Origin: an uncultured Fimbriimonadales bacterium
GTDB taxonomy: Bacteria; Armatimonadota; Fimbriimonadia; Fimbriimonadales; GBS-DC
Assembly: GCA_937934465.1 (NCBI GenBank)
Contig: CALGZO010000096.1
Location: forward strand, 1 to 23,139
Direction of reading: 5' to 3'
Length of the DNA: 23,139 bases
Shown here one piece after another: positions 14,953 through 21,679 of this stretch. The translations under genes were made by a program, and so were the position numbers. Position 1 is the stretch's first letter, and each line of letters opens with the position of its first letter. The notes below the pieces were generated by a model, which was given only the letters and a program-made list of their open reading frames with translations, did not search any database and was not told where the DNA came from.

Positions 14953-15817
14953 CGGCTTGGCTCTCGCGCCACATACGCACCAGACGGTTCGGCAGCCACG
15001 GCGCGCGCAGGAACAGCGTGCCGATGCTGAACGCCCGCGCGCCCAACGCCCACAGCTCCTGCAGGTCGTGCAAGGTGTAGACGCCGCCGCCTGCGATAAT
15101 CGGCAAAGTGGTCGCTTGGGTGAGGCGTCGGATGGCTTCGCGCACGAACGGTCGGATTGGCTCGCCCGACACGCCGCCCCCGCCCAGTTGCGCCAGCGGC
15201 GAGCGTCGCTCGGGGTAGACGATTCGCCAAGGCACGGCGTTAATCGCGTGTATCGCCTCTGCGACGCCTTCCAACGCCTGCGCGATGGCTACATACGGCT
15301 GGTCGTAGCCCACCTTCACAATCAGCGGGTGTCCCGTCTCGGCTAACGCCTGCGCGACGGCGCGCACATGGGAGACGGCGTCCGCTTCACAGTGCGCCAC
15401 ATTCGGGCAGGAGGCGTTCAGCTCGAGGGCGGTCATCGGCAGGGGTCGCAGTTTCTGGGCGAACGCGCGCGCCTCCTCCACGCTTTCAGGATACACCGAG
15501 ACCACGATTTGCAGGTTCATCCGACGCATGCGCGGGTAGCAAGTGCGCAGCCACCAGTCGACGCCGGGGTTGGTCAATCCGACGGCGTTGACCGCGCCGC
15601 CGCGAATGAGGCGCACGCAGCGCCACGGAGCGTACCAGCGCAGGTTGCCCTTGCGCGGGCGCAGCGTGAGCGTCTTCACCACGATTGCGAAATCGTGGGG
15701 GTTCAACACGCCCAGCCAGCGCAGGGGGTACTCCCACCACCAACCGCGACCGTCAAACCCCAGCGCGCCGCTGCCCGTGAGAAACTCTACCTGCGCGCCG
15801 TTGGAGAACCTAATCAT
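14924..15817 (-). CDS. Dihydroorotate-dehydrogenase-like FMN enzyme, class 1
   Basis: A 297-residue FMN-binding TIM barrel of the dihydroorotate dehydrogenase family. Visible motifs are IVVKTLTLRPRKGN (Lys48, FMN and substrate contact), GLTNPGVDWWL, LELNASCPN with Cys137 as the base expected for class 1 enzymes, PLIVKVGYD, LGGGGVSGEPIRP, LPIIAGGGVYTLHDLQ and ARAFSIGTLFL for the FMN phosphate. The known role is oxidation of dihydroorotate to orotate in pyrimidine synthesis. Without other pyr genes nearby it could also be a related pyrimidine-handling enzyme, so I give no symbol. The start is supported by GGGGGT five bases before the ATG. It lies between the ASCH-like gene and the M28 peptidase on one strand. 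Confidence 0.85.
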   Translation of the reverse strand: MIRFSNGAQVEFLTGSGALGFDGRGWWWEYPLRWLGVLNPHDFAIVVKTLTLRPRKGNLRWYAPWRCVRLIRGGAVNAVGLTNPGVDWWLRTCYPRMRRMNLQIVVSVYPESVEEARAFAQKLRPLPMTALELNASCPNVAHCEADAVSHVRAVAQALAETGHPLIVKVGYDQPYVAIAQALEGVAEAIHAINAVPWRIVYPERRSPLAQLGGGGVSGEPIRPFVREAIRRLTQATTLPIIAGGGVYTLHDLQELWALGARAFSIGTLFLRAPWLPNRLVRMWRESQADAYCLRESH

Positions 15818-15848
15818 CGCGTACCCCCGCGAGCGCGGCGCGGAACGG

Positions 15849-16199
15849 TTAGCCCTCCTCCACAGGCGAGAAGTAGATGACCGTCACCAAATCGTCCATC
15901 GACACGGGGCGGTCGTAGATACGCTCCAGCAGCGCAATCACATCTTCCACCGTGCGGAACTCCGGGTTCTCGCGCTCAATATCGCGCGGGCTGAGGTCAG
16001 CGATGGGCTTGACCTCCACGCGATCCAGTATCGCGGTGAAGAGCCGCTTGCGCTTGCCAAAGCGCGGTCCCACCGTAACCCACACAATCTGCCCTGCGCT
16101 ATATTTGCGCGACTTGTCGCCAAGCCGAATCGTCGCCGTCTTGCGCTGCATGCGCAGCATATCCTCGTACAAATCCGTGTAGAAGTTAAGCGCGAACAT
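15849..16199 (-). CDS. Small ASCH-like (PUA-fold) protein
   Basis: A 116-residue soluble protein resembling ASCH domains, PUA-like beta barrels that probably bind RNA or modified nucleotides. The segment MQRKTATIRLGDKSRKYSAGQIVWVTVG matches the usual opening of the domain (a basic residue, then TIR, then G-x-I-V-W-V). It is followed by LFTAILDRVEVKPIADLSPRDIERENPE and a closing strand DLVTVIYFSPV. A more upstream ATG at 16208 touches AGAGGG directly and is too close to use it, whereas the ATG at 16199 lies nine bases after it; I chose 16199. It starts 66 bases after thiG and ends 31 bases before the dehydrogenase-like gene. The family call is by pattern and is moderate. Confidence 0.7.
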   Translation of the reverse strand: MFALNFYTDLYEDMLRMQRKTATIRLGDKSRKYSAGQIVWVTVGPRFGKRKRLFTAILDRVEVKPIADLSPRDIERENPEFRTVEDVIALLERIYDRPVSMDDLVTVIYFSPVEEG

Positions 16200-16265
16200 A
16201 GAAATCATCCCTCTTGGTTATTCCATAAGTGTGATTCGTCGCCGATGTTCGGTTTCCTGCGCTTT

Positions 16266-17042
16266 TTAGGCTCTCACGACGCCTTCGAGCGGGCTGGAAG
16301 CGGATGCATACGGCAGTTTGGGGATGCGCCCGGCGCGGTAGGCGAGCCGTCCCGCTGCCACGCCGAGTTTGAACGCCTCTGCCATCGCGATGGGGTCTTG
16401 CGCTTTGGCGATGGCGGTGTTGACCAGCACGGCGTCGCAGCCGATTTCGAGGGCGAGCGCGGCTTCGGAGGGCGCGCCCAAGCCTGCATCGACCACCACA
16501 GGCACTTGGGATTGCTCCACGATGATGCGTATCGGCTCCAGTCCGACGGCGAAGCCCTGCCCTGTGCCAATCGGCGCGGCGAGCGGCATCACTGTCGCGC
16601 AGCCGATAGCCTCCAGCCGCTTGGCGAGCTCGGGGTCTGCAGGGATATAGGGCAGCACCACGAACCCCTCGTCCACCAGTATCTGGCACGCTTCGTAAGT
16701 GCCGATGGGGTCGGGCAGCAGGTACTTAGGGTCGGGCACGACCTCCACCTTAATCCAGTCGCTCAGCCCCATCGCGCGGGCGAGCCGCGCCACGCGCACC
16801 GCCTCCTCCGCCGTGCGACAGCCTGCAGTGTTGGGCAGTATCTGGTAGCGGCTCCAGTCGATATCGTCCAGAATCGAGCGTTTCGGCGCGTCGAGGTCGA
16901 TACGGCGCAGCGCGACGGTGACGATTTCCGCGCCTGAGGCTTCAATCGCGCGGCGCATCGTCTCGGCGTCGGGGTACTTACCCGTGCCCACCATCAGTCG
17001 CGAGCGAAACGGTTTGCCTGCAATCACCAGTGGATCGTTCAT
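16266..17042 (-). CDS. thiG: Thiazole synthase ThiG
   Basis: ThiG builds the thiazole phosphate of thiamin from deoxyxylulose phosphate, dehydroglycine or glycine imine and the ThiS thiocarboxylate. The 258-residue TIM barrel shows RLMVGTGKYP, EIVTVALRRID, LPNTAGCRTAEEAV, WIKVEVVPDPKYLLPDP with the Schiff-base Lys98, MPLAAPIGTGQG, PVVVDAGLGAPSEAALALE and LVNTAIAKAQDPIAMA. The ATG lies eight bases after a TACAAT box and has no ribosome binding site. No thiS, thiF or thiO gene is next to it and no TPP riboswitch fits upstream, because the promoter abuts the start. It heads a minus-strand run through to the M28 peptidase. Confidence 0.96.
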   Translation of the reverse strand: MNDPLVIAGKPFRSRLMVGTGKYPDAETMRRAIEASGAEIVTVALRRIDLDAPKRSILDDIDWSRYQILPNTAGCRTAEEAVRVARLARAMGLSDWIKVEVVPDPKYLLPDPIGTYEACQILVDEGFVVLPYIPADPELAKRLEAIGCATVMPLAAPIGTGQGFAVGLEPIRIIVEQSQVPVVVDAGLGAPSEAALALEIGCDAVLVNTAIAKAQDPIAMAEAFKLGVAAGRLAYRAGRIPKLPYASASSPLEGVVRA

Positions 17043-17085
17043 CGGCGCGAATTGTACCTAATGGAGCAGGGTACACTTTGGAGGC
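17043..17085. promoter_or_regulatory. Divergent promoters for thiG and the gene at 17086
   Basis: On the minus strand TACAAT (17056-17051) ends eight bases before the thiG ATG. On the plus strand TACACT (17072-17077) ends eight bases before GTG 17086. The two -10 boxes are 15 bases apart, so the RNA polymerase footprints would overlap and the promoters may exclude each other. No clear -35 box exists for either. Confidence 0.55.
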
Positions 17086-18144
17086 GTGAACGGCGCAGGG
17101 TATGCGTTGCCGCAGATGGGCTGTACGATATGTGGCGTGGGGTGCGACCCGATGCAGGAACGGTGTCGGCGCTGTGGCGCAGACCCGTTCGCGGGCGTGG
17201 GCGAGCGTCTCGGTCCGCTCAGCACACGGCAGCTCTGGCTGGGGTTGGGCTGGCGCGTGCTGGTGGGGCTGCCCTTGCTGGGGTGGCTGTTCTGGAGCGG
17301 GCGCGAACGCCTGCCGAACTGGGCTGCCCTACCCAACTGGGCGCAGCTGACACTGGGCATCTTGGGCGCGATTGTCATCGTGAGCGTCCTGCGCCAGATA
17401 TGGCTCATCTGGAGGGCGGCGCAGGTCGCGCTGGTGCTGACCCCTAACGAGGCGTGGCTGCTCCAGCGGCGCGGCGGACGAGTCTATCTGGAGCGGATGA
17501 ACTGGTCGGATAGCGCGCCTCCCGACGCGCCGCGCGGCTGGCAGCTGCTGGAGGCTGTAGCGTCCCTGGTGCGCATCGCAACGCATGTGGGACTGCAAGC
17601 CGTCTCGATACTGATACCCGACCTGGAGGTCTACGAGATGCGCTTGGGTAGTCGGTTCGAGCGCACGCGCGTGTGGCGCTTGGCGTTGGCAGGCGCGTAT
17701 CATCATCCGAGTTTCACGCTTACTGCGATAGCGCAGCACGCGCTGCCGTACTGGCTGCGCAGCGGAGTCGTGCGCATCGAGCCAGGCTACGAACCCAGCC
17801 CTGAGCGTCCGTTCCTTGCGTTAGACCTCAGCACGCGCACGCTTCGCGCCTATGCCTTCCGCGAGGTGCGCCTCGACGGCGAGAGCATGCATATTACAGT
17901 GAGCCGCGAGTCGCACAATCCCGACGGCAGCCGTGTGGAGCTCGATCACAGTTTAGAGCCTGACGCGGCGGCTGCCGAGCGTTCCAAGCGTCAGCGCATC
18001 ACCGAGTTCACCCTGCCCGCCTACGCCGTGCCCTACGGCGACTATTGGCTCCGCGCGGAGTGGGGCATCATCAAACGCATCGAGAGCCGTCGCGTCGCCA
18101 GCGAGACCGCCTCCGCGCCCCTACCGACGCCTGCGCCGCAGTAG
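17086..18144 (+). CDS. Membrane protein with N-terminal zinc-ribbon-like motif, function unknown
   Basis: A 352-residue protein I do not recognise. Near the N-terminus two CxxC pairs (Cys13/Cys16 and Cys27/Cys30) look like a small zinc ribbon. Two membrane helices follow at about residues 49-71 and 86-109. The remaining 240 residues are soluble and mixed alpha/beta, with an apparent PH- or YdbS-like strand pattern just after the second helix (VALVLTPNEAWLLQRRGGRVYLERM), then LDLSTRTLRAYAFREVRLDG; the tail is Ala/Pro-rich. The GTG start follows a TACACT box by eight bases; GGAGG lies only one base before it, so ATG 17116 is an alternative start but would lose the first CxxC spacing context. 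It is divergent from thiG and convergent with motB. Confidence 0.75.
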   Translation: MNGAGYALPQMGCTICGVGCDPMQERCRRCGADPFAGVGERLGPLSTRQLWLGLGWRVLVGLPLLGWLFWSGRERLPNWAALPNWAQLTLGILGAIVIVSVLRQIWLIWRAAQVALVLTPNEAWLLQRRGGRVYLERMNWSDSAPPDAPRGWQLLEAVASLVRIATHVGLQAVSILIPDLEVYEMRLGSRFERTRVWRLALAGAYHHPSFTLTAIAQHALPYWLRSGVVRIEPGYEPSPERPFLALDLSTRTLRAYAFREVRLDGESMHITVSRESHNPDGSRVELDHSLEPDAAAAERSKRQRITEFTLPAYAVPYGDYWLRAEWGIIKRIESRRVASETASAPLPTPAPQ

Positions 18145-18151
18145 GCGCGAC

Positions 18152-18973
18152 CTACTTCGAGTCCGCTTCAGAAGTGTAGGGGATGAGCAGCGACACGCGG
18201 CGGTTCGAGAAGTGGAACGGGTTCATCGGGTCGCGCAGGCGCGTGTCGGCGTAGCCGCGCACTTCCGCCACCTGCCCTTTCCACAAGCCGCCCGCTTCCA
18301 GCACGCGCCGCGCCGCGTTCGCCCGATCGCTGGAGAGTTCCCAGTTCGAGTAGCCCCCGCCGTAGCGGTACGGTTGCGCGTCCGTGTGCCCCTCCACAAT
18401 CACGCGATTGTCTAACTGGCTGATTTTCTTCGCAATCAGCTCCAGCAGGCGGCGCGCGGCAGGCGTGATGGTCGCGCTGCCCGTCTGGAAGAACACTGGC
18501 TCCTTGCCCTCCAGCAGCTCGATTCGCAACCCCTCTTTGACAAACTCGATCTTCACGAACTCTTTGAGACGCGAGAGTTCTGGGATGTTGGAGAGTGCGC
18601 GTTCCATGTATTGCTTGAACGCTTCCAGCTCCTGCTGTTCGGTTTTGCGGTCTTTTTTGAGGGCGGTTTTGCCGTCTTTGGCGGCGCGTGGCATGTTGGG
18701 GGTGTTCTTGCCGCCGGGGGGCACTGCGTCGTTGATGGTGAAGATGGCTTCGTTTTTGCGCACGGCTTCCATAAACCCCACAGGGTCGCGGAAGTAGGCG
18801 GCGATAGCCGCGCGCGTTTGGGCGTCCATACCAATCAGCCACATCACCATGAAGAACGCCATCATCGCGGTCACGAAGTCGGCGTAGGCGACTTTCCATG
18901 CGCCGCCGTGGTGCCCGTGTCCTGCGTTCTTCTTCTTGACGATTCGGATTTCGCCGCCGCTCTCTTTCGCCAT
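18152..18973 (-). CDS. motB: Flagellar motor stator protein MotB
   Basis: MotB anchors the proton-driven stator to peptidoglycan. The 273-residue protein has a short basic, His-rich cytoplasmic start, one membrane helix beginning WKVAYADFVTAMMAFFMVMW with the proton-carrying Asp32 in the canonical position, and a plug and linker region with a Lys-rich stretch. The C-terminal OmpA-like peptidoglycan-binding domain (about 160-265) contains VIVEGHTDAQPY, ELSSDRANAARRVLE and HFSNRRVSLLI. GGAGG precedes the ATG and the gap to motA is 12 bases, so the pair is one operon. The Asp and the lack of polar substitutions in the helix favour protons over sodium, but this is inference. No other flagellar gene is in the window. 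Confidence 0.95.
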   Translation of the reverse strand: MAKESGGEIRIVKKKNAGHGHHGGAWKVAYADFVTAMMAFFMVMWLIGMDAQTRAAIAAYFRDPVGFMEAVRKNEAIFTINDAVPPGGKNTPNMPRAAKDGKTALKKDRKTEQQELEAFKQYMERALSNIPELSRLKEFVKIEFVKEGLRIELLEGKEPVFFQTGSATITPAARRLLELIAKKISQLDNRVIVEGHTDAQPYRYGGGYSNWELSSDRANAARRVLEAGGLWKGQVAEVRGYADTRLRDPMNPFHFSNRRVSLLIPYTSEADSK

Positions 18974-18985
18974 CGTTCGCCTCCG

Positions 18986-19861
18986 TTAGGCGGCTTGCGC
19001 GGCGCTGCCGCCGCCCTTCACCGATTCTTCCATCTCTTGGAACGAGGGGCGCACATGGGGTTCGATGCTGCGCCGCGCGAACTCGATGCAGGTCAGCGGC
19101 GCGTCGCCCCGCGCGAAGGCTATCAGCGCCTGACGAATACACTGGTAATACTGGGCTTCAGCGTGGGCGTTATGCTCCAACGCCGCCGCCAACGGTTGGA
19201 ACACCCCATATGCCAGCAACACGCCCAAGAAAGTACCCACCAGCGCGGCGGCGACCTTGTGCCCGATGGTTTCGGGTCCCTGATCCAGATAGCCCATCGT
19301 AATCACCACGCCCAATACCGCCGCCACGATGCCGAAACCGGGCATCGCATCGCCGATTTTGCTCATCGCGTGCGAGGGGCGCATCACCTCTTCATGATGC
19401 TTCTCCAAGTCGGTCTCGGTGAGCTCCGCCAACTCGAACGCGCCCACCGCGCCAGTCAGCACCACCTTCATCGTGTCGCACAGGAAGTCCAGCGCGTGGT
19501 GATTGCTCAACAGGAACGGATACTGCTGAAACAGCGAGCTCTCGTGGGGCTTCTCCACATGTTGCTCTAAGGCGAGCAGCCCCTCCTTACGAGCGAGCGT
19601 GAACAGCGCAAACAACGCTTGCAGCAGCTCCAGAAAGGTCTCTTTCTTGCTGTAGGGACTGCCCTTGAGCAGTCCCAGCGAGCTTTTGATAATCGCAGCA
19701 ATCACGCTCGGCGGGTTGGACGCCACCAGCGCGCCCAGCCCTGCGCCCCCGATGATGATAAACTCCGAAATCTGTATCAGCGCCGCGACTTTACCCCCGT
19801 GCAGGATAAAACCGCCGAACACCGCGCCGAACACTATCACAAACCCGATTAGCGTGGTCAT
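18986..19861 (-). CDS. motA: Flagellar motor stator protein MotA
   Basis: MotA forms the ion channel around MotB and pushes on the FliG ring. The 291-residue protein has the expected helices: two at the N-terminus (TTLIGFVIVFGAVFGGFIL and the segment around IIIGGAGLGALVAS), a large cytoplasmic loop (about 70-180) and two helices near AMPGFGIVAAVLGVVITMGYL and HKVAAALVGTFLGVLLAYGV. The loop-proximal proline of the third helix is present. A TTG at 19882 is in frame but would add seven residues ahead of the family's usual N-terminus, so the ATG at 19861 is preferred even though its ribosome binding site (GGGGCGG) is weak. Transcription probably starts in the 224-base gap upstream. Confidence 0.94.
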   Translation of the reverse strand: MTTLIGFVIVFGAVFGGFILHGGKVAALIQISEFIIIGGAGLGALVASNPPSVIAAIIKSSLGLLKGSPYSKKETFLELLQALFALFTLARKEGLLALEQHVEKPHESSLFQQYPFLLSNHHALDFLCDTMKVVLTGAVGAFELAELTETDLEKHHEEVMRPSHAMSKIGDAMPGFGIVAAVLGVVITMGYLDQGPETIGHKVAAALVGTFLGVLLAYGVFQPLAAALEHNAHAEAQYYQCIRQALIAFARGDAPLTCIEFARRSIEPHVRPSFQEMEESVKGGGSAAQAA

Positions 19862-20038
19862 GCCGCCCCGATACGCCTCCAACGACGGTTATTCCACATC
19901 GGCGCGGAAGTTCGGAGATGCAATTGCTGTGATTGCGCAGTTTGCCGTCGGCGCCCTGCATGTCAGAGGCGTCCATGTCGCGAGGTTCCCCATTTGCCTC
20001 GATTTTGAGCATGTAAGAGTCTCGTAAGACCCTATCTG

Positions 20039-20044
20039 TATAAT
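20039..20044 (+). promoter_or_regulatory. -10 box of the surface protein gene at 20086
   Basis: A perfect TATAAT, with a predicted transcript start near 20051. No convincing -35 box lies 16 to 18 bases upstream. The rest of the gap between motA and this gene (19862-20085) holds one GTTATTCC copy at 19888, the 5' hairpin described separately and nothing else I can name. Confidence 0.6.
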
Positions 20045-20050
20045 ACGATT

Positions 20051-20071
20051 GCACGCTTACGACAGGCGTGC
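20051..20071 (+). promoter_or_regulatory. Predicted 5'-terminal mRNA hairpin before the surface protein gene
   Basis: GCACGC (20051-20056) and GCGTGC (20066-20071) pair around a nine-base loop. The first stem base coincides with the transcript start predicted from the TATAAT box, so the mRNA would begin with a stem-loop directly ahead of the ribosome binding site GAAGGAGAT. Confidence 0.45.
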
Positions 20072-20085
20072 GAAGGAGATAGAAG

Positions 20086-21669
20086 ATGCTCAACCGATTG
20101 CAGATTTTTGGGCTAAGCGCGATTCTTGCCGTGGCGTCGCTCAGCGGCGCATGGGCGCAAGGCGTTGCACAAGCGTTCACTTATCAGGGTTCGCTGCGTC
20201 AAGGCGGAAACCCTGTCACCAACCCGTCGCAGCCGATGACTTTCCGTATCTATAATGCCCTAACGGGCGGTACGCTCCTGTGGAACTCTGGGGCGATTAC
20301 GGTGAATGTGCAGAACGGGCTGTTCACAGTGCAGTTGAACGCCCCTGCGACTGTGTGGACGGGCGCGGATCGCTTTTTGGAGATACAGGTCGGCTCCACC
20401 ACGCTTTCGCCCCGCGTGCGGATTAACCCGACTCCGTATGCCAACACCGCGACGCTGCTGAACATGTTCCAAAGCGGCACAACGAACCCCGACCGCATGG
20501 TGATTACCCACTCGCCTGGTTTCACGGACTGGGGCTTGCAGTACCGAGATTCCGACGACAGCTTCCACTTCTTGGGAGGCGGCGTCTCGATGTTCCGTGT
20601 GGGACTTTTCGACGGGCGCGTCGAGATTCCTGGCACGCTGCGTATTCCTACAGGCGCGGCGGCAGGGCGCGTGCTGACCAGCAACGCGAGCGGCGACGCG
20701 AGTTGGCAAGACCTGCCCGCAGGCGCGAGCGCGTGGACTGTGAGCGGAACCAACATCTACAACTCGAACACGGGTAATGTGGGCGTTGGGACAAACAACC
20801 CAACAGTAAAACTCGAGGTGAAAGGCGGCTTGCTCGTCGACAGTAGCGCAGGCAATCTGAGAATAGGTTATCCCAGCTCTTCAAACCAGTGGTACTTTGC
20901 CACTTTGAATGGCGGCGCCGATCTGATGCTTTGGGAAAACGCCGCGAACAGATTGCGTGTGTTCTTCCAAGCGGGAGGTAATATCGGCATCGGTACCCAG
21001 ACACTGATGAGCGCACGCCTCAATGTGGCGACCGATAGCACGATTGACAACGCTACGCTACGCCTGCACGAGAGCGCGAATGACTTCGCCCGATTGGAGT
21101 TCACGAACACCAACACTGCCCGCAAGTGGCATATCGCAGGTCTGATTGGCTCCGCCGTCGCCAACGATCGCCTCAACTTCTGGAACAGCAGCGCGGGCGA
21201 CATCATGAGCATCCGCGGCGACGGCACTGTAGCGGTGAAGGTGCTGGAAATCACAGGCGCCGACCTCGCCGAGAAGTTCCCCACTACCGACGAGGTGGAA
21301 CCCGGCATGGTCGTGGAAATTGACCCTGACAACCCTGGTCATCTACGCAAGGCGCAGGGCGCGTACAATCGGCGCGTGGTGGGCGTGGTCGCGGGCGCGA
21401 ACGGGCTGTCCAAAGGCATCGTGCTGGGCAACTTGGAAGGCAGCGAGAGCCACACCCCCATCGCGATGAGCGGGCGCGTGTGGGTCTACGCCGACGCCGC
21501 CGAACGCGCGATTGAACCTGGCGACTTCCTGACCACTGCCGACGCGCCCGGCTATGCGATGGCAGCCGACGACCTCGCCAAAGCGCAGGGCGCCATCATC
21601 GGCAAAGCTATGACCCGCTTGGAGAAAGGCAAGACGGGCATGGTGCTGGTGCTGGTCAACCTACAATAA
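20086..21669 (+). CDS. Secreted surface protein with GVGT-type repeats and conserved C-terminal domain
   Basis: A 527-residue exported protein. Residues 1-24 form a signal peptide ending GAWA before Gln25. An N-terminal beta-rich domain (about 28-130, FTYQGSLRQGG, FTVQLNAP, RVRINPTPYANTA) resembles the module at the start of many large exported proteins in Armatimonadota, Planctomycetes and Verrucomicrobia. The middle has tail-fibre-like motifs such as NTGNVGVGTNNPTVKLEVKG. The C-terminal 140 residues (GADLAEKFPTTDEVEPGMVV, RRVVGVVAGANG, MSGRVWVYADA, PGDFLTTADAPGYAM, AIIGKAMTRLEKG) form a conserved domain of unknown function. Ribosome binding site GGAGAT is well placed. The protease gene follows after 10 bases, so the two are likely made together and act at or outside the cell surface. 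Exact role unknown. Confidence 0.85.
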   Translation: MLNRLQIFGLSAILAVASLSGAWAQGVAQAFTYQGSLRQGGNPVTNPSQPMTFRIYNALTGGTLLWNSGAITVNVQNGLFTVQLNAPATVWTGADRFLEIQVGSTTLSPRVRINPTPYANTATLLNMFQSGTTNPDRMVITHSPGFTDWGLQYRDSDDSFHFLGGGVSMFRVGLFDGRVEIPGTLRIPTGAAAGRVLTSNASGDASWQDLPAGASAWTVSGTNIYNSNTGNVGVGTNNPTVKLEVKGGLLVDSSAGNLRIGYPSSSNQWYFATLNGGADLMLWENAANRLRVFFQAGGNIGIGTQTLMSARLNVATDSTIDNATLRLHESANDFARLEFTNTNTARKWHIAGLIGSAVANDRLNFWNSSAGDIMSIRGDGTVAVKVLEITGADLAEKFPTTDEVEPGMVVEIDPDNPGHLRKAQGAYNRRVVGVVAGANGLSKGIVLGNLEGSESHTPIAMSGRVWVYADAAERAIEPGDFLTTADAPGYAMAADDLAKAQGAIIGKAMTRLEKGKTGMVLVLVNLQ

Positions 21670-21679
21670 GGAGGCTCTT

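Noticed and set aside
17043..17085. TPP riboswitch before thiG
   Set aside because: The promoter -10 lies eight bases from the start codon, leaving no leader for a riboswitch.
19791..20180. 129-codon minus-strand frame upstream of motA, perhaps a small flagellar gene
   Set aside because: It does not resemble FlbD or other flagellar proteins and overlaps both motA and the surface protein gene.
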